From positions 3,782,001 to 3,846,000 of the forward strand of contig NZ_VFPG01000001.1 of the NCBI RefSeq assembly GCF_006716565.1: a stretch of DNA of 64,000 bases, given 5' to 3'. Below the pieces are notes generated by a model. That model did no database searches. It worked only from the letters and a program-made list of their open reading frames with translations, and was not told the DNA's origin. Below, piece by piece: positions 35,860 to 43,124 of the stretch. A program made the translations under genes and the position numbers. Source of the DNA: Nocardia bhagyanarayanae (GTDB lineage: Bacteria; Actinomycetota; Actinomycetes; Mycobacteriales; Mycobacteriaceae). Position 1 is the first letter of the stretch; each line of letters opens with the position of its first letter.

Positions 35860-36639
35860 GTGCGGATTCACCACCTGAACTGCGGGTCGATGGCGTTGGG
35901 CATGGTCGACCACTGCCTGTTGATCGAGACCGACACCGGGCTCGTCCTGGTCGACACCGGCTACGGCCTGGAGTGCGTGCGAGATCCGGGCCGGATGATG
36001 GGTCCCGCGCGTTTCTCGCTCGGCGCCAAGCTGCTCGAACGGGAGACGGCGATCCGGCAGATCCAAGCGCTCGGCTACGACCCGGCCGACGTCCGCGACA
36101 TCGTGCTCACCCATCTGGATCTGGACCACGCGGGCGGACTTGTCGACTTCCCGGACGCGACCGTGCACGTGCACGGCCCGGAACTGCGCGCGGCGAACTC
36201 GTCGAAGGGGCTGTTCGACCGGCTGCGCTACCAACCGGCGCAGTGGGCGCACCGGCCGAAGTGGCTGACGAACGAGATCGACGGCGGCGCCGAGTGGTTC
36301 GGCTTCCGCGCGGTCCGCGACCTGCCCGGACTGCCCGCGGAGATCCTCGTCGTCCCGCTGTACGGCCACACCGAGGGACACGTGGGCGTCGCGGTCGACA
36401 CCGGCGACGGCTGGCTGCTGCACGCGGGGGATGCCTTCTACGTGGGCAGCGAGATCGATCCTGTGCACCCGCGAACCCCGCTGATCTGGCAGCTGATGGA
36501 GTTGCGTTCGCTCGGCTCCAACGACTTCCGGCAGAACCGCGAATGTCTCCTCGAACTCAATCGGGCGCACGGCGAGGAGATCACCATCTTCTCCTCCCAC
36601 GACCCCGACGCCTTCGCTCGGCTCGCGGAGCGGGGCTGA
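35860..36639 (+). CDS. Metallo-beta-lactamase-fold hydrolase, lactonase-like
   Basis: A 259-residue protein of the AHL-lactonase/MBL superfamily: VDTGYGLE near the N-terminus, the zinc motif THLDLDHAGG (about 85-94), GHTEGHVG and LLHAGDAFY, and a C-terminal SSHDPDAF. This set of His and Asp residues is complete for a dinuclear metal centre. Lactones, including quorum-sensing acyl-homoserine lactones, are possible substrates but this is inferred. It starts 40 bases after oxyR and may be cotranscribed. Confidence 0.85.
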   Translation: MRIHHLNCGSMALGMVDHCLLIETDTGLVLVDTGYGLECVRDPGRMMGPARFSLGAKLLERETAIRQIQALGYDPADVRDIVLTHLDLDHAGGLVDFPDATVHVHGPELRAANSSKGLFDRLRYQPAQWAHRPKWLTNEIDGGAEWFGFRAVRDLPGLPAEILVVPLYGHTEGHVGVAVDTGDGWLLHAGDAFYVGSEIDPVHPRTPLIWQLMELRSLGSNDFRQNRECLLELNRAHGEEITIFSSHDPDAFARLAERG

Positions 36640-36758
36640 CGCCGGTCCCGCCGAGCGCGGTGGCGGTGGCGGCCGGGTGCGGTGGTGGCTCGAGCGCGGC
36701 GTTGAATGGGGTCACGGACTCGAGGCACAGTGGTGGCAGCGCGGGAGAGGAGAGTGGC

Positions 36759-37316
36759 GTGGACGTGATCGGCAACCGCCCCGGTGGCCGCCTCTCCCGG
36801 GTGTCCGCGCCCGAGCACGCGCTCTTCGTCTACGGCACTCTCCAATTCCCCGAGGTGCTGCACCAGCTGATCGGACGCTGCCCCGATCTGGCGCCCGCGG
36901 AACTGACCGGATGGCGGGCGGCCGCACTGCCTCGCCGCCTGTATCCGGGCTTGGTGGCGGATGCGCGGGCGACGGTGCGCGGCGCGGTGCTCTCCGGCTT
37001 GAGCGCGGGGGAGTGGGCGATACTGGACGCCTTCGAGGACGACGAATACGACTTGCGCCGAGTGGATTTCGATGGCGCGAAGCGTGCCGATCCCGGTGCT
37101 CGTGCGGGTCGTTCGTCGCGCTACCGCCACGAGGATTCCGACCGCACGGAGAACGGTCGTTACGCGCCCGGCGTGGTGTGGACATACGTGTGGACCGCCG
37201 ACATCACCCAGCGCGATTGGTGCGCCGAGGAATTCGCCGCCCAGCATCTGACCGCGTTCGCCACCCGGTGCGGAGGCTGGCGGCGCACGCTCGACCCGGC
37301 CGGTTGCGATTCCTAG
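36759..37316 (+). CDS. AIG2/gamma-glutamylcyclotransferase-like protein
   Basis: A 185-residue protein with LFVYGTLQFPEVL, the YGTL binding loop of the AIG2 fold, and ILDAFEDDEYDLRRVD, where the acidic catalytic residue is expected. Bacterial members cyclise gamma-glutamyl-amines or are of unknown role. A GTG at 36759 has GGGAGAGGAG upstream; in-frame openings further back read antisense or through the MBL gene. The TetR operator begins 1 base after the stop codon. Confidence 0.75.
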   Translation: MDVIGNRPGGRLSRVSAPEHALFVYGTLQFPEVLHQLIGRCPDLAPAELTGWRAAALPRRLYPGLVADARATVRGAVLSGLSAGEWAILDAFEDDEYDLRRVDFDGAKRADPGARAGRSSRYRHEDSDRTENGRYAPGVVWTYVWTADITQRDWCAEEFAAQHLTAFATRCGGWRRTLDPAGCDS

Positions 37317-37328
37317 ACGACCGGTCGT
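37317..37328. promoter_or_regulatory. TetR operator 1
   Basis: ACGACCGGTCGT is a perfect palindrome 13 bases before the tetR-type start. The 16-base AGACGACCGGTCGTAT recurs exactly at 37976-37991 before the SDR gene, so both are likely bound by the encoded repressor. Confidence 0.8.
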
Positions 37329-37340
37329 ATAGTTCATCGC

Positions 37341-37931
37341 ATGGCACGACCGCGACGCAGTGACGACACCCGCCAGCTCCTGGTGGAAGAAGGCGCCGCC
37401 GGTTTTCTGGCCAACGGCTACCACGGCACCGGCATCAAGCAGGTGCTCGACGCGGTCGGCGTGCCGAAAGGCTCGTTCTACAACTACTTCGACAGCAAGG
37501 AGAGCTTCGGGCGGGCGGTCATCGACTACCACTCCCGATGCATCCAGCGGAACCTCGCCGAGGCGCTCGGGCCCGCACCGGATCCGGTGAGCGGGCTGCG
37601 GAATTTCTTCGCCAAGCAGATGGACGAGTTCGTCGAAACCGATTTCACCGGTGGGTGTTTGATCGCCAACCTGGGCGGCGAGCTGGAGGGCAGCGAGACG
37701 CTGCGCGAATCGCTGTCCGGTGCGTTTCGCGCCTGGCGCGACGGCGTCGCCAAGGCGCTGCTCGAGGCGCAGGAGCGCGATCAGGTGCGTGGCGACATCC
37801 CGGCCGATGAGCTCGCCGACTTGCTCATCGAGTCCTGGGAGGGGGCGGTGATCCGGATGAAGATCGACCGCTCGCTGGAACCGCTGCACAAGTGCCTGCG
37901 GCGCCTTTTGGACGACTACTTCCGACCCTGA
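37341..37931 (+). CDS. TetR/AcrR-family repressor
   Basis: The 196-residue protein has an N-terminal TetR helix-turn-helix (about 10-55, GIKQVLDAVGVPKGSFYNYF) and an AcuR-like C-terminal ligand domain. Two identical palindromes, one before its own start and one before the following SDR gene, suggest that it represses itself and the SDR-tautomerase pair. The inducer is unknown; a lipophilic or aromatic enone would suit the enzymes but is a guess. Confidence 0.92.
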   Translation: MARPRRSDDTRQLLVEEGAAGFLANGYHGTGIKQVLDAVGVPKGSFYNYFDSKESFGRAVIDYHSRCIQRNLAEALGPAPDPVSGLRNFFAKQMDEFVETDFTGGCLIANLGGELEGSETLRESLSGAFRAWRDGVAKALLEAQERDQVRGDIPADELADLLIESWEGAVIRMKIDRSLEPLHKCLRRLLDDYFRP

Positions 37932-37977
37932 ATTCCCGTGCCCTGCCACAGGCGCCGAATTTCGTACCCATTCCAAG

Positions 37978-37989
37978 ACGACCGGTCGT
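37978..37989 (+). promoter_or_regulatory. TetR operator 2
   Basis: Second copy of ACGACCGGTCGT, 23 bases before the SDR start, identical over 16 bases to the site in front of the TetR gene. Confidence 0.8.
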
Positions 37990-38011
37990 ATTCAAGAAGA
38001 AGGGAAACAAT

Positions 38012-38749
38012 ATGTCAGCCAAAACGGTCATCGTGACCGGATCCTCCAGCGGGATCGGTCGCGATGTCGCACGTGCCCTGGTGGCCCGCGGCGACAACGT
38101 GGTGATCAACGGGCGCGACCCGGACAAGCTCGCCGCGGTCGCCGCCGAGCTGGGCGCGCCCGAACAGGTGGCCGAGGTGGTCGGCGACATCGGATCGGCC
38201 GCAACGGGTTCCGCGTTGGTGCGGACCGCGGTCGAGCGGTTCGGCCGGGTGGACGTCCTCGTGAACAACGCGGGCACCTTCGGCGCCAAGCCGTTCGTCG
38301 ACGTCACCGAGGCGGAACTGGACGGCTACCTGAACGGCAACCTCAAGGGCACCTACTTCACCACCCAGGCGGTGGTGCGCAGACTGCGCGAGCAGGGCGG
38401 CGGCGGCAGCATCGTGAACATCGGCACCGTCCTGATCAACCACGCGCTCGCCGGGCTGCCCGCCTCCGCCGCGCTGGTCAGCAAGGGCGGTGTGCACGCG
38501 CTCACCACCAGCCTCGCGGCCGAGCTCGCCGCCGACGGCATCCGGGTGAATCTCGTCGCGCCCGGCATCATCCGCACGCCGCTCTTCGGCGACGGCGACG
38601 AGAAAGCCTCGGGCCGTTTGGCTTTGCTCAACCGCGTCGGCGAGGTCGCCGAAACCACCGCCGCCGTCCTCTATCTGGCGGACGCGGAATTCACCACCGG
38701 CCACATCTTCCCCGTCGACGGCGGGTTCATCTCCGGGAGGGCAGCGTAA
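38012..38749 (+). CDS. SDR-family protein lacking the catalytic Tyr
   Basis: The 245-residue protein has an intact Rossmann loop (TGSSSGIGRDVA), NNAGTFGAK and RVNLVAPGIIRTPLF, so it should bind NAD(P). In the active site, where YxxxK is expected, the sequence is ALVSK with Ala at the Tyr position, and NIGTVL replaces the usual NISS. Reductase activity by the standard mechanism is therefore doubtful. It begins an operon with the tautomerase gene, whose ATG overlaps its stop by one base, under the second TetR operator. Confidence 0.87.
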   Translation: MSAKTVIVTGSSSGIGRDVARALVARGDNVVINGRDPDKLAAVAAELGAPEQVAEVVGDIGSAATGSALVRTAVERFGRVDVLVNNAGTFGAKPFVDVTEAELDGYLNGNLKGTYFTTQAVVRRLREQGGGGSIVNIGTVLINHALAGLPASAALVSKGGVHALTTSLAAELAADGIRVNLVAPGIIRTPLFGDGDEKASGRLALLNRVGEVAETTAAVLYLADAEFTTGHIFPVDGGFISGRAA

Positions 38750-38952
38750 TGCCGTACGTCAACATCAAGGTCACCGACGAAGGCGTGACCGTCGAGCAGA
38801 AGAGCCGGCTCATCAAGGGCGTCACCGACCTGCTTCGGGATGTGCTCGGAAAGGATCCGGCGAGCACCTTCGTGGTGATCGACGAAGTGCCATTGACCGA
38901 TTGGGGCGTCGGCGGGATGAACGTGGCGGAGTGGCGCGCGCGGAAATCCTGA
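38749..38952 (+). CDS. 4-oxalocrotonate tautomerase-family protein
   Basis: A 67-residue member of the tautomerase superfamily. After Met removal it would expose the catalytic Pro1 (MPYVNIKVTDEG), and the GVTDLLRDVLGKDPASTFVVIDEV block fits the beta-alpha-beta fold. Such proteins isomerise unsaturated keto acids. It overlaps the SDR stop codon by one base (TAATG), so the two are translationally coupled and probably act on the same compound. Substrate unknown. Confidence 0.88.
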   Translation: MPYVNIKVTDEGVTVEQKSRLIKGVTDLLRDVLGKDPASTFVVIDEVPLTDWGVGGMNVAEWRARKS

Positions 38953-39081
38953 GCGCGCGGGCGCCCGGCGGGCGCGATCGGACCGGAACGTGTTTCCGGC
39001 CTCGCGGCGCCGGGCGTCGGCGTTCTCCAGTGGTTCGCCGCAGGTTCGCGCGGCGGGAAAGCGGTCGCACGGCAAGGGATT

Positions 39082-39097
39082 CGGGTACCGTATGCGG
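39082..39097 (+). promoter_or_regulatory. 16-base element shared with the acyl-CoA dehydrogenase upstream region
   Basis: Identical copy of the element at 5408-5423 (CGGGTACCGTATGCGG), here 81 bases before the antiporter start. A promoter or regulator site is possible. Confidence 0.4.
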
Positions 39098-39177
39098 CGG
39101 CACGGCGTTGCGTTCCGGAGAGTCTCCGCGATCTCACAGTGTCAGTGCACGATCCAGCTCGACGGAGGGGAGCTGCG

Positions 39178-40572
39178 ATGCCATCGCTCTTGGAAATCAC
39201 CACTCATTTCTTCTTACAGGTAGCCGTCATCCTGGTGACCTACCGCCTGCTCTGGCCGGTGTTCCGCCGGTTGGGTCAGGTGCAGGTCGTGGCCATCATG
39301 GTCGCCGGATTCGTTTTGGGGCCTTCGATTCTGGGCCTCGTCTGGCCCGAGGCCCAGGAATGGCTGTTCCCGACCACGCTCGCGGTGGGAGGCGCGAGTA
39401 TCACGCACCCGAACCTGACGGCGATCTACGTCGTCGGCCAGCTCGGCCTGGTGCTGTACATGTTCCTGGTCGGCGCCTCGTTCAAGGTGGACATCCTGTC
39501 CTCACACCTGCGGAAGGCGGGCGCGACCTCGACCGCGGGCGTGGCGGTGCCGCTGGTGCTCGGCGGCGCGCTCGGCTGGTGGATGGTCGGCAGCGGCGGA
39601 TACTTCACCGACAAGGTGGAGCCCTGGCAGGGCGGGCTTTTCGTGGCCGCGGCCGTCGCCATCACGGCGTTCCCGATGCTGGCCTGGATCATCTACGACT
39701 CCGGACTGCTGAACACCCGCCTCGGCACCATGTCGCTGGCGTGCGCCGCGGTGGACGACGCGTGCGCCTGGATCCTGCTTGCCACCGTGGTCGCCACCAC
39801 CAAGGACAGCATGAACGGCGCGTTCCTCGCAGTCGGCGGCGGACTCGCCTACCTGCTGTTCATGATGTTCGTCGCGCGGCGCTGGCTGGCCAAGCTCGAC
39901 ACCTGGGAACCCAAGCGCGGTGACACCGAACGCGCGGGCGGGCTGCCGATCGCGCAGCTGTGCGTCGTGCTGGTCGTGGTGCTGCTCGCCAGCTGGTTCA
40001 CCGACTGGTGCGGGATCTACTCGGTGTTCGGCGCGTTCGTCGCGGGCGCGGTGATGCCGCGCGGCCGGTTGCTCGACACCATCCGCGAGCGCTTCGAGCC
40101 GCTGGTGGCCTACTTGCTGCTTCCCGCGTTCTTCATCTACTCGGGCCTGAACACCGAACTCAGCCTGATCTTCGAACCGGAGGTCCTGCTGGTCACGGCG
40201 ATCGTGCTGATCGTCTCGTTCGCGGGCAAGTTCGGCGCCGTCGGACTCGCGGCGCGCTGGCAGGGCATGAGCAAGCGCGAGGCCGCGTCGATGGGCGCGC
40301 TGGCCAACGCCCGCGGCCTGATGGAGCTGATCCTGCTGAACATCGGCCTCGGGGCCGGGCTCATCAACGGTGAGCTGTACACGATCCTGGCGCTGATGAC
40401 GATCATCACCACGTTCATGGCGACGCCGGTGCAGCGGATCTTCGAACGCAGCGCGTGGAAGGCCGGTCTGGTCTTCGGCCCGGACGGTGAACAGCCCAAG
40501 CCGGAGACGACGAGGAAGGAGCCGGGCGGCGAGCCGGAGCGTTCCGGCGAACCGGCACCCGTCACGACCTGA
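39178..40572 (+). CDS. CPA2-type cation:proton antiporter
   Basis: A 464-residue membrane protein with about 12 hydrophobic helices in the Kef/NapA style: VAGFVLGPSILGLVWPE, LYMFLVGASFKVD, then ACAAVDDACAWILLA (the acidic ion-binding pair) and GALANARGLMELILLNIGL. It exchanges Na+ or K+ for protons. It has no TrkA-N domain; the C-terminal tail is a short polar Pro/Glu stretch. The ATG has GGAGGGGAG upstream. The stop codon lies in the first copy of a 21-base tandem repeat. Confidence 0.88.
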   Translation: MPSLLEITTHFFLQVAVILVTYRLLWPVFRRLGQVQVVAIMVAGFVLGPSILGLVWPEAQEWLFPTTLAVGGASITHPNLTAIYVVGQLGLVLYMFLVGASFKVDILSSHLRKAGATSTAGVAVPLVLGGALGWWMVGSGGYFTDKVEPWQGGLFVAAAVAITAFPMLAWIIYDSGLLNTRLGTMSLACAAVDDACAWILLATVVATTKDSMNGAFLAVGGGLAYLLFMMFVARRWLAKLDTWEPKRGDTERAGGLPIAQLCVVLVVVLLASWFTDWCGIYSVFGAFVAGAVMPRGRLLDTIRERFEPLVAYLLLPAFFIYSGLNTELSLIFEPEVLLVTAIVLIVSFAGKFGAVGLAARWQGMSKREAASMGALANARGLMELILLNIGLGAGLINGELYTILALMTIITTFMATPVQRIFERSAWKAGLVFGPDGEQPKPETTRKEPGGEPERSGEPAPVTT

Positions 40573-40602
40573 GCGGGCGCCCGTCACCACCTGAACGGGC
40601 GC
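40560..40602. repeat. Tandem repeat at the end of the antiporter gene
   Basis: Two 21-base units (40560-40580 and 40582-40602) differ at two positions. The first contains the antiporter stop codon, so the second duplicates the 3' end outside the gene. It can also fold GCGCCCGT against ACGGGCGC. Confidence 0.6.
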
Positions 40603-40624
40603 TCGTGCCGGGCGCCTGAAAAGA

Positions 40625-40677
40625 CGAATCGCACCGGCGCCGAGGATGTCGAAACTCCTTGGCGCCGATGCGATTCG
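40625..40677. terminator. Bidirectional terminator between antiporter and polyamine genes
   Basis: Arms 40625-40641 and 40661-40677 pair over 17 bases with one mismatch; an inner AGGA/TCCT pairing extends the stem. It lies between the converging stops at 40572 and 40695. Confidence 0.75.
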
Positions 40678-40694
40678 GCGTTCTCGGGCCGGGC

Positions 40695-41915
40695 CTACCT
40701 GGCCGCGCGCAGTGCGTGCGGTTCGATGGCGCCGCGTACCAGGGCGCGACCGTCGATGGTTTCCGGGCGGTAGGGCAGGGTGGCCAGGCGGTCGATCATG
40801 CCGGGCACCGGGTCCGCGATGGAGTCGACCAGCCCGAACAAGAACGACCACTCGTGTTCGTCGCTGCCGTAGTGCACGACCGTGCCGAACTGCTCGTGGA
40901 AGCGCTTCCAGGACCGCTCGAGAGTCTCGTTGCGCCACATCGTCGCGCAGCCCGCCTGTGCGCTGAGCACACCACCCGGCGCGAGCAGGGCCCGACATCG
41001 GGACAGGAACTCCGACTCGTAGAGCCGGTTGTGCTGCGCGTCCTCGACCCGCTCGTCGGGCAGATCGATCACGATGACGTCGTAGCGGGTGCCGGCCTGC
41101 TGCGCGTTGGCCAGGAAATCCCAGCCGTCGGCGTAGTGCACCGTGATCGGGCCCTCGCCCGCGACCGCCGCGGCGAGTTCCTCGGTCGTGTAGCCGTAGG
41201 GCAGGTGCTGGGCGCACAGCTCGACCTCGAGCTGGTCGATGTCGACGTGGTCGACGTGGGTGGCGCCCGCGGCCACCGACATCTGGCTCGCGACGCCCTC
41301 GCCGGAGCCGATGATCAGCACGTTGTCCAGCTTCTCGGCCAGCACGAAGGCGGGCACCATCATCGCCTCGTGGTAGGTCAGCTGGGAGAACTCGGTGGAC
41401 TGCCGGTCGTCGTCGGAGAACAGGCTGATGCCCTGTTCGGTGCGCGCGATGACCATGTGCTGGAACGGAGTATTGGTGTCGACGATCACGTCGTGCAGAT
41501 CCCAGATCCGGGTCAGGCCCGCGCCGACCGGCTCCTCGATCTTCTGCGCACCGTGTCCCCGCTGGATGACCTTCATGCGAACGTCTTTGGGAGACAGCTT
41601 GTCCCGCAACATCTCGACGGCCTTCGTCGCGCCCGCGCCGATGCTGCCGCAGGTGAAGACGTCGACGAAGATGTCGCCGGACTCCGGATAAGTGTGAATC
41701 GAGGCGTGGGACTCCGACAACAGCGCGAGGACGGTCACCCCCTGCGGATCGAACTTCTTGTGAACGACATCGCAGATGGTGACGCCCGCCGCGATCAGAG
41801 ACTCACGCAACGCCGATTCGAGTCGTTCGAGATCGTCGCAGAGATCTGCGTCGACACCACCGAACTCGGCCAGCACATGCCAGCCGGTGAATTCCGCCGT
41901 CATAGGCAAACTCAC
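40695..41915 (-). CDS. AdoMet decarboxylase-spermidine synthase fusion protein
   Basis: One 406-residue protein joins two polyamine enzymes. Residues 1-120 are a bacterial AdoMet decarboxylase with SESHASIHTYPE, where cleavage before Ser69 would form the pyruvoyl group, and Cys89 in TCG. Residues about 125-406 are an aminopropyltransferase with GSGEG (203-207) and QLTYHEAMMVPA. In line with this, decarboxylated AdoMet would be passed directly to aminopropylation. The GTG at 41915 overlaps the upstream decarboxylase stop by four bases (GTGA); an ATG at 41903 is the alternative. GSGEG replaces the usual GGGDG. Confidence 0.9.
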   Translation of the reverse strand: MSLPMTAEFTGWHVLAEFGGVDADLCDDLERLESALRESLIAAGVTICDVVHKKFDPQGVTVLALLSESHASIHTYPESGDIFVDVFTCGSIGAGATKAVEMLRDKLSPKDVRMKVIQRGHGAQKIEEPVGAGLTRIWDLHDVIVDTNTPFQHMVIARTEQGISLFSDDDRQSTEFSQLTYHEAMMVPAFVLAEKLDNVLIIGSGEGVASQMSVAAGATHVDHVDIDQLEVELCAQHLPYGYTTEELAAAVAGEGPITVHYADGWDFLANAQQAGTRYDVIVIDLPDERVEDAQHNRLYESEFLSRCRALLAPGGVLSAQAGCATMWRNETLERSWKRFHEQFGTVVHYGSDEHEWSFLFGLVDSIADPVPGMIDRLATLPYRPETIDGRALVRGAIEPHALRAAR

Positions 41916-43027
41916 TCTCGCTCAGCGCCCGAGACATGAACGGTCAAGGGCGGAAAACCATTGAAGGACACCGACGAATAGCTCGCGGTATAGGCGCCGG
42001 TGTCGAGGATGGTGATGCGATCACCGGCTCGCAACGTGGTCGGCAGAAGGACCCGTGTGCGTTGATACAGTACATCGTCGCCGTCGCAGGTAGGACCGGC
42101 GACCACCGCCTCGTCGACGGGGTCTCCGTCGCGTTCTGTCACGAACCGGTAGGCGATGTACTCGTTCTCGGTCTCGGCCATTCCGTTGTAGCGGCCGATG
42201 TCGAGATACACCCAGCGCCGTCCGTCCGGCGCGATGCGGACGCCGACGACCTCGGCGTGAATGGTGCCCGCGTTGCCGACCAGTGCGCGACCGGGTTCGA
42301 CGACCAGTCCGGCGGTCTCGGGCAGGAATTCGGCGGCGGCGGCGTTCACGACCGCGGCGATCTCGCCGAGCGCGGGGGCGGCCTCGGCGTAGGAGATCGG
42401 CAGCCCACCGCCGATATTCACCGAAGTGATGTGAATGTCCTTGGCGGCCAACGCTTCCGCGATCTCACCGGCCTGCTGGATGCCGATCCGCCACGCCGCG
42501 GGATCCAGCTGCTGGGAGCCGACGTGGAAGTAGGGCCCGGCCACGACCAGCCCCAGATCGCGGGCGCGCACCAGCAGGCGCAGCGCCTCCGCGGGCGAGC
42601 AGCCGAACTTCGTGCCGAACGGCGTCTGCGAGGCGGGCGTGGCGGCCAGGAAGCGGCACTCGACCTCCGAACCCGGGGCGTGCTCCACGATGCGCAGCAG
42701 GTCGTCCTCGGTGTCGAAGGCGTAGCGGCGCACGCCCTCGGCGTAGGCGCGGGCGATGTCGGCGGCCTTCTTGATCGGGTTGCCGTAGCAGAGTTTCTCC
42801 GGCGCCACCCCGAGGCCGAGGCACAGCTCGATCTCGCCGATGCTCGCTACGTCGAATTCCGCGCCCTCGGCATCGAGCAGAGTGATCAACTCCGGCACCG
42901 GGCTCGCCTTCACCGCGAAGCGAATGCGGGCCTTGTCGTCACCGCGGACGGCGACGGCGGCATCGAGCGCGCGGTAATTTTCGCGAACTCGCTCGGAGTG
43001 GATGACAAGGTACGGAGATTCGGGCAT
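41912..43027 (-). CDS. Ornithine/lysine decarboxylase, alanine-racemase fold
   Basis: A 371-residue PLP enzyme of the eukaryotic-type (fold III) decarboxylases: Lys40 in FAVKASP for the Schiff base, HVGSQ, the Gly-rich INIGGG-type loop (VNIGGGLP), EPGRALVG and Cys314 in GPTCDGDDVLY, the ornithine-decarboxylase signature. It forms putrescine (or cadaverine) for the fusion protein encoded next, with which it overlaps by four bases. Together they would turn ornithine plus AdoMet into spermidine. Substrate choice is inferred. It is the first gene of the operon. Confidence 0.9.
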   Translation of the reverse strand: MPESPYLVIHSERVRENYRALDAAVAVRGDDKARIRFAVKASPVPELITLLDAEGAEFDVASIGEIELCLGLGVAPEKLCYGNPIKKAADIARAYAEGVRRYAFDTEDDLLRIVEHAPGSEVECRFLAATPASQTPFGTKFGCSPAEALRLLVRARDLGLVVAGPYFHVGSQQLDPAAWRIGIQQAGEIAEALAAKDIHITSVNIGGGLPISYAEAAPALGEIAAVVNAAAAEFLPETAGLVVEPGRALVGNAGTIHAEVVGVRIAPDGRRWVYLDIGRYNGMAETENEYIAYRFVTERDGDPVDEAVVAGPTCDGDDVLYQRTRVLLPTTLRAGDRITILDTGAYTASYSSVSFNGFPPLTVHVSGAERE

Positions 43028-43124
43028 AGTTGATCTTTCGCGTGGGCAGCAGCGGAGAGAGTATCAGCGGCCCCTACCCAGATACGAATCCGTTGAAACC
43101 CGTATTCGAGCAGGGGCTGCCCGC

